Below, in pieces: positions 57,768-64,000 of a stretch of 64,000 bases of DNA. The number at the start of each line of letters is the position of its first letter. Positions within the stretch are counted from its first letter, which is position 1. Under the pieces are notes generated by a model. The model saw nothing but the letters and a program-made list of their open reading frames with translations, did not search any database and had not been told where the DNA came from. A program made the position numbers and the translations under genes. Source of the DNA: Ustulina deusta (Eukaryota; Ascomycota; Sordariomycetes; Xylariales; Xylariaceae); NCBI GenBank assembly GCA_023159155.1, contig JAJNNX010000035.1, forward strand, positions 248,001 through 312,000, written 5' to 3'.

Positions 57768-58402
57768 ACCATGAAATGGTCTGAGTTTACCCACGTATCT
57801 GAGGAATTCAACTCAAAGACTGGCGAATTCCAATATTCAATGTTCGCTGCTATCGACTTAGACGATACCATATACTACTGCGAGCTGCCTACCCGCAAGT
57901 CGGGATCTCTTCCCAGCAAGTTACAGCTATGCGTAAGCCGATTCCCTCCAGTGAGATATTCCTAGAGTGGTCATTGCCTAACGGTCCCCGCACCAAACAA
58001 CCGACTCAGGTTCTGCTCTCCCCAGCGCGGCTATCCGCCACTCGAACACCCTGAGGGGCTATCTGAGGGAACGCGGTGGGGACAATTGACAAAAAGGCGT
58101 TCATTGGCGCGCTCGAGTCGGCTATCTATCACCTCCATTCACTTGGCTGGGTACACAATGACCTCAACCCGACGAACGTGATGGTCGACGGCCCAGGACT
58201 CGGTGGCGTAATGCCAGTTCCGATTGACGTTGGCTCTGCTCGCGAGGTTGACACGCTGCTGGGGACGTCGCGAGGCACGAGTGGTTGGATCGACAGCCGG
58301 ATCGAGGATTATACCACCTCTAAGAAGGAACATGACATCTTTGCTTTAGAGAAAATACGGGTCTGGTTGGACAGCCCACCTTTTGGGGATGATGAGGATT
58401 AG
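57768..58402 (+). pseudogene. Protein kinase-like pseudogene, broken in at least three frames
   Basis: Successive pieces lie in different frames. At 57770-57940 it reads KWSEFTHVSEEF, then IYYCELPTRKSGSLPSKLQL. At 57969-58060 it reads FLEWSLPNGPRTKQPTQVL. At about 58027-58085 it reads AAIRHSNTLRGYLRERGGDN. At 58076-58402 it reads AFIGALESAIYHLHSLGWVH, then the catalytic-loop motif HNDLNPTNVMV and the metal-site motif I-D-V-G-S. The catalytic loop and downstream DxG resemble fungal atypical kinase domains. In-frame stops and frame changes separate the pieces, so no intact protein is made. The order is collinear with a single ancestral gene. Confidence 0.75.
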
Positions 58403-59150
58403 GTAATAACTACTATGTAGCTTGCATGCACATATGTAATGAGTGTCAGCACCGGAAGTACATATTTTATGTATCATCTGTATGAACTAGGAGTAGCCTA
58501 GATTGAGTAATGTGATTGCCAGAGGCAATACTACCAACAAGAAAAATATGTTAATAATAAATTAAATAACTAAAGGTAATAAAAGTTAAACTGCTAGTAC
58601 TGGGCACCTCACTCTGTTGTGAACATAACAGACCAAAATGATACTATTATGTTGGAAATTAACAGTATTAAGAGCCAAGTAAAAGTGGCCGAGACCTTGC
58701 TAAACAAGCTTGACAAACTGCAGAGCGAAGAGGACATAAACTTTATTGTATGGAAAAATACGCGATATAAAAGGGGCTCTTCATTCGTAACGCTGCTTTC
58801 TACCAGTTATTAATAGATGTTGCTATATTATTAATAGTTATTGCACGGAATATTTCAGTACGATATGAGGCATAGTAGCAAATAGTGTTGTAGATAACAT
58901 CCAGGCCGTAATAGATGAATAATTGGGGGACCGTTGGTATCTTACAGACAAGGGGAAAAATATAACTCCCAATCATGATCACTGCTCCCCGAGGCAACCG
59001 CCATCGAAATATCAGAATTCTGCAGATACACAGTGTTCCCGTGTCGACGTCAAATCCAATGAAGCATGTGAACTAACTAAACACAGGTCTCATTGTAGGG
59101 AGCCTTGCTGATCCTTCAGCATGTATGACACTCATGGTTTTCGACCAATC
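58403..59150. other. AT-rich spacer
   Basis: It contains a TAATAAAT-rich run near 58550-58580 and a short frame at 58619-58813 with coiled-coil-like composition (VKVAETLLNKLDKLQSEED) but no identity. No gene is supported. Confidence 0.4.
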
Positions 59151-59384
59151 TGTCAGGAATGGGTGTTCCAGAGTGAATAGACAGACCTATCTGCAGTCAG
59201 GAAGCAGGTAGGTAGTAGTTAGGGCTCAATAGAGTGGTCAATTGATTCCCGAACCCTCCCAAATATCTAGGGGGGCGTCACCCACATATATATAGACAGA
59301 ATCCCACTATGTCCACTCCCATAGGGTACCTCCTTTGTCTTTTCACAATGTCGAACTAGAGAGGTGTGATATGTATCCCTGACA
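59151..59384 (-). mobile_element. Solo LTR, copy 2 (234 bp, inverted)
   Basis: It starts TGTCAGG and ends CCTGACA and is the reverse complement of the LTR at 32466-32662. A block of about 75 bp around the CAATTGACCACTCTATTGAG segment is nearly identical. It keeps about 37 bp missing from copy 1. The flanks CAATC (59146-59150) and CATTC (59385-59389) match at four of five bases, a possible aged target duplication. No element coding sequence adjoins it. Confidence 0.85.
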
Positions 59385-62300
59385 CATTCCACGAAATAGA
59401 CTCGCTATCCAGGATGCACAACCATTTTCAATATAGGAGTTGAGCGGTGAACCGCGCATACATCCGTCCAAAGGAAGGCGCAAAGAAATCAAGGCTTACG
59501 CAACAGCTCATCAGTATGTTTATATCTGTGTGATTCTATGGCCGAGATCGTGATTGGGGGTGAGGCCGGGGAGTAGGAGGAAAGTAGCCTATACCCGGAT
59601 GGAAGGTAGCATTCGAACTGCCAGACTGAATATGAACTATGTAGTACAGGTTTATTATCTTACGTCAGGCCACTTCTTACCCACCTTCGGACGAGGGCGC
59701 TCTAATCAATAAACAAGCCAGACGCCTGCACGAAATCATTGGCCTAGGATATCTCTACCCGTCACTTCTGGTACCGACGGACGCCTCGCACACGCGGGGT
59801 TTTAGTCCTGCCGATCATCAATAATTTCCCATCACTCTTGCCAACTACCGTGGGAGATTGTCCAGCTCATTCCGACAACAGAGCCGGCTTCGGTCCGAGT
59901 TTGTATGAGCAATACTGCTGCCAGCCCTGTGCTCTAATGGAAATGCAAAAGTCGAGAGGTACTGGTACTAGGATGAATGCCGTCGTGCGAGCTACGTTAA
60001 TACTGTTCTGTGTAATGTTGGTGTATCCGTACGCAGTCCCGGTAAGTGAACGGCATTTGTCTTATTCATAGTACCTAATTCCCTTGTATCTTACCACTCC
60101 AATACCTCAGCAGAAATATCTACGTACCTAGGTTTATGGAATGCCTTTAGGGTGTCAATCGAGTTTCGGATGCAGTTACTATACCTAGTCCTTTCCTTCA
60201 AGCATTTTCATTCCAAGCACATTAAAGATGAGCTTATTCGTAAAGATCGTGATGTCTGTCTAAACTCCGATAATATAGGATATCTAAAATTTATATGAGC
60301 ATAGAGAAAATCTACATTCAGCATATCACCCTACGAGTGGTTTCTGCATTAACCTGTCAATATCCAAACTATTGTGTAGTGTTTGGGCGAGGCAATAGAT
60401 GTGATGCTCCAAAACAGGTACACCGCCTACTTGTGTAGAGTATTAACAATGACCACGTCCCGAGCTGTGGGCTTGTGTGGAGGAACTCGGTCTAAATAAT
60501 TGAACCCATAAGCTCGCTCCTGCACTAGATTATGCCGCTCACTGTTGGAATGTAGACGTATGATGCTTCCGGTTGTATGAGTATGCAGCTAATACTCGGT
60601 GCTACTAGCTCTAAAGCCACTTGCCCTCATGTGACTTCATGATGGCCTATGAGATTTAGGAAGATGTGCTCCCTGACCCGTGAGATGAAACATTGGCATG
60701 AATGCATAGAATGGAACTCAAAGGAGTGAAATAAGTCTGAGATAGAAGGTATTACTTATTATAGCCTGCGGGAAGAGCTTCGAATACACATGGCTTGCAT
60801 CATGCTCCCCCCTTTGTCCAGCGCACCATTCGTGCCTCGGGAGAGTTGGAGAGACTGCCTGCCCTACCGTGACTACTGCCAGCCACATCTCGGTAGTAAT
60901 GATTCTGATCGATGACGGCGCACTTTGTCGCCTCCCATCGGCCGCCTATCATATGAATGTGGCCTTTGGGGCTGTCAAGTTGGCACTTGTAGGTATGGAG
61001 ATGCAGGTCTGAGGTTGTGCAGCAGGGTGTCAGATGTACGCAGAGGAACATTTCCAGAACCAAGGAGCTGACAGCAAATGAGAATTGTGTGGCTTTAAAT
61101 GTCTTGATGCTACCCCTACATCGCAGGGGTCACTGCAGCTGGGAAAATGCATATTGTGTTGTTTTCAACAATTCCAATAGCTCGAGAGTGCCAATATGCA
61201 CGACCCCCAGAATGGAAGTTCATGAGGCGGTGCCAGCCTCGTTACTGCACAGCTCTCTTATTGCTAGGAAACGTGGCACCATTGCGTCGTCCCAACGTGT
61301 GTGAAGCGATGCAAAGGTGCCCAATTGCCACGACTCACGAAGGCAATGGAGTCTAGAATGGAGCCTAATGTGATATATGAAGAGCAATGGTAGCTGTGAT
61401 GCGGCTCTAGGGAGCTACTTCTGTGCAGAGTACATAGTAGGTATAAACAGTGGTGGTGAAACGCGCACGTCTCGTCTTACACTCCCCCGGAATCCTGTTA
61501 TCTCATCGAAACTCGTGCATGGCGGCGAAGGATCGCGCGCGCGCATGTCGAGCCTATGGTGAGCGCGCTGGCCGCCCTGTCCAACCGAGGTCGAACTACA
61601 CTAATGCAACAGCTTGTCTCTGCAGACACCTAATTGCGAGCCGGGGGGGCAGACGGACGGATCCATCGATCCATCGCAGCCCATGGCGATGATCGACGCA
61701 CGCTGGGTGGTATCAGGGACTGGTTGCATCATCCGTGACTCGGATAAGCTTGATTGAGGCGGTCCAAACATAGAGCTTTGCGCCTCGGTGATGCGAGGTT
61801 TTCCAATGCTCGCATGCCGAAGGACCGGTGCCTAGACACCCGACGAAGAGGGAAGCTCAGTCAGAATGGGAATTCGTCATTCGCTAAGAAATGCCATCGG
61901 GCTTTTGCAAAGGGCTAGAGCTGACGGGACGGTCCAGAAGGATGCGCGCCAGGTGACGATGACGAAGGCTCGTCCGACATTACTGCTGATTACAGCTGTG
62001 GCCTGTGGCCCTGGCCTGTAGGGGACTTCCCCAAGAAATAATAGGTACCGTAGTGCAGAGCACAGCTGGACAGGGGGCAGGCGTTGCTCGTTGTAAGCCG
62101 CCTCGTTTTTGCCGCGGCTCGCTCCTTCACGTGGTGTGTGTTTGTTGTCTTCTGGACCAGCACAGGAAACAGCAGGTCATTCGCATTCGTCCATCACTGC
62201 CCCGACCGCCAACATCGCCGGAGCCGCATTGTTCTGACTCAATCAATCGCGTGGCCCCGAGCCAGCCGAAAGCTGCCAGCAATGCCAACAAACTGCTTAC

Positions 62301-64000
62301 CTACTTAGCCTACTGAGTAATATCTTGTGCGACATGGCCTGGAAGGACCTCCACTGCCGCTTGCCGCCTCCCGCTCGCCGTTCCTGAGCACGTACTTCTG
62401 AGGCAGCTAAACCAGGGGGGAAAAGCAACGCTGATGAATTGCTTAGCATTGACTGACCAGTCCGCCCTCCCTCCCCCCCCCCTAGAGGCAACCCAGCATA
62501 AGGCAACCGCACTCGCAGGAAGCGGCCGGTTGCTGGTGATGGTAGGCGACCCAGTTAGGCACATGGTGAGCGAGTCAGAAGTTCCGGTCCAGGCGAACGC
62601 CCGGAGCCTTGTGGCTTCGTTATTTCTACTGATCGCTTTCGGTTTGGTGTTCTGTAGCGGCTGGCCAGTGGCGGCTGTGCTAGACCCTCCTACAAGCTGC
62701 ACGATGCGTTTCGGCGTGGGGAAGCAAGTGCACGTTCACATAGCACAAAATGCCAGATCTCCCGGTTGCGGCATGGTAGGGCTTATGTCCGAGGAAACCC
62801 ATGTTCCGGCGAGATACGGTGGTCCTGTGACTCTTGTCCACTGAATCCGGCGTTGAAGCTTGGAAATCATCGCTGCGGCTCACGTCGCCTCCAAGAAATT
62901 GACTGACTCGTCATCTCCAATATTTTGTCATCCTCGGTGTTTGTAGCCCGAGCTCTTGTGTAAGTCGGCCCAGTCCAATTACGCCAACTGTCCTCACACC
63001 AACACAAAAACTGCATTTTCACAGCGTTTTAACTGGTAGTTCTCTCCTGTCCCCATCGACACCTGTGGCAGCCCTACTGGAAGCCTTGAAGGGCGCAATT
63101 GGGTCTCCATGAGTTGTTGATGGGCCTGATGCTGACCACATCGTGATTGGCACCACCTGAGCAGGGAACACAGGAATCGGCGTTTTCCTTTACCAAATTT
63201 ATTCTACAGGAAACTTACCCGACTGCACACCGAAGGTGACACCGGCAGGCATACGCGAGTCTCCAGGTGGAGCTCGACCGCGTGTGGTGAAAGCCGGTCT
63301 TCGACATCTACCATTGGTATCGCGATATCCATGCTTGAAGCTCTCTCCCAGCACGCGTTAGCGCTGTTAACGGTCACCTAGGTGTGTGTGGCTTCGTTTG
63401 CTGCCTGCCCACTAAAAACACAACATTTCATCTTATCAATGAGGCGATGAAATCTAGCTCTCGTAGAACCATGTCGAGTTACCTTGACAAGTTGATTGTT
63501 AGCACATCTCATCATTTTGTTTCTCCTCCAGCACCACTCAGCGGATCTCGGAAGCTGTGCCGTCTAGCACGCCGTATATCATCTCGCATATTGGGAATGC
63601 CTTGTTAATCATCTGTCCGCCTCACCCTTACCTAGATTCTGCATTTTGAGCCTCGCGGTGACTTATAGGAGCGCAGTAGGCTCTAACCTCTCGGTGAAAG
63701 GCTGCCTGCTTCTCGCCTCTAACATGTCTTAAGATAATAGAAGTCCCAAGATTCAGCAAACATCAAGATTTCTATCTTGTTTCGCCGCATTTTATCTATT
63801 TTCCCCCTCTCTGACACATACCGCCACTATTTACAATCCAGCCCGTCCCAGAAGTCCCGAGTTTGCTGCTTTCACTTAGTCTCTTTAAACCTGTCTGGAA
63901 CACGATTTCTGGCTCTTTTCTCGGAAGTCGGCGACAACACAAAAAAGAGACAAACCTTTATAGTGCATGTTCGCCGCCTTCACCCGTAGACTCGGGAACC
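59385..64000. other. Right-hand region without supported genes (4.6 kb)
   Basis: Short frames occur on both strands, including overlapping opposite frames at 62310-62844, but none has a recognisable domain, signal or splice pattern. The 61.4-62.8 kb part is GC-richer than its surroundings. It may hold a promoter or 5' leader of a gene beyond the window. Confidence 0.4.

Noticed and set aside
62310..62844. Overlapping opposite frames of 130-136 codons
   Set aside because: Neither has a domain, signal peptide or splice context, and both exploit the same GC-rich stretch.
1..64000. CRISPR arrays, bacterial operons, rRNA operons or prokaryotic mobile elements
   Set aside because: No regular spaced repeats, Shine-Dalgarno-led operons or rRNA motifs were seen. 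The window is eukaryotic nuclear DNA.

Overview
The window is nuclear DNA from a filamentous ascomycete (Pezizomycotina, probably Sordariomycetes). The evidence is short spliceosomal introns (about 48-157 nt) with GTAWGT-type donors and CTNAC-type branch sites, typical fungal gene families, a Zn2Cys6/C2H2 transcription factor, and many copies of a palindromic TACCTAGGTA word in the intergenic DNA. The class-level placement is inference. I rebuilt gene models by hand, joining exons so that the frame closes and the protein matches its family. Most models close exactly on a stop codon.

Layout. 1-600: a decayed aminoglycoside-phosphotransferase-like kinase. 958-2189 (+): membrane J-domain protein. 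2518-4526 (-): MFS transporter with a 13-nt exon. 6327-7134 (-): small nucleotidyltransferase-like protein. 9328-11591 (-): autophagy E1 Atg7. 12890-14166 (+): dCMP deaminase. 14740-15109 (-): 65-residue single-span membrane protein. 18735-19075 (-): soluble cytochrome b5. 20531-22014 (+): Zn2Cys6 plus ankyrin-repeat protein with a frameshifted tail. 23655-24913 (-): mitochondrial protease Oma1. 25966-28671 (-): repeat-rich GPI cell-wall protein. 28.7-35.7 kb: gene-poor, with a solo LTR. 35723-36341 (+): ribosomal protein uL23. 38503-39244 (-): membrane protein with an apparent frameshift. 42828-43682 (+): Yippee-like protein. 44068-44884 (-): D-aminoacyl-tRNA deacylase. 46387-48482 (+): Not3/Not5 subunit of CCR4-NOT. 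49994-52701 (+): GH127 beta-L-arabinofuranosidase. 53541-54691 (+): dual zinc-finger (C2H2 + Zn2Cys6) transcription factor. 56883-57030 (+): tandem tRNA-Gln and tRNA-Glu. 57.7-58.4 kb: a kinase pseudogene. 59151-59384: a second solo LTR, inverted relative to the first. The last 4.6 kb holds nothing I can support.

Most genes are unrelated housekeeping functions (translation, autophagy, nucleotide metabolism, mRNA decay, mitochondrial quality control), so this is not one pathway cluster. The one pair that may act together is the intracellular GH127 enzyme and the dual zinc-finger regulator immediately downstream, a possible L-arabinoside-use module. The most unusual items are very short exons (7, 11 and 13 nt), the Zn2Cys6-ankyrin fusion, the inverted solo-LTR pair about 26.5 kb apart, and a perfect 23-bp palindrome just after the tRNA pair. 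I found no clear novel multi-gene system.
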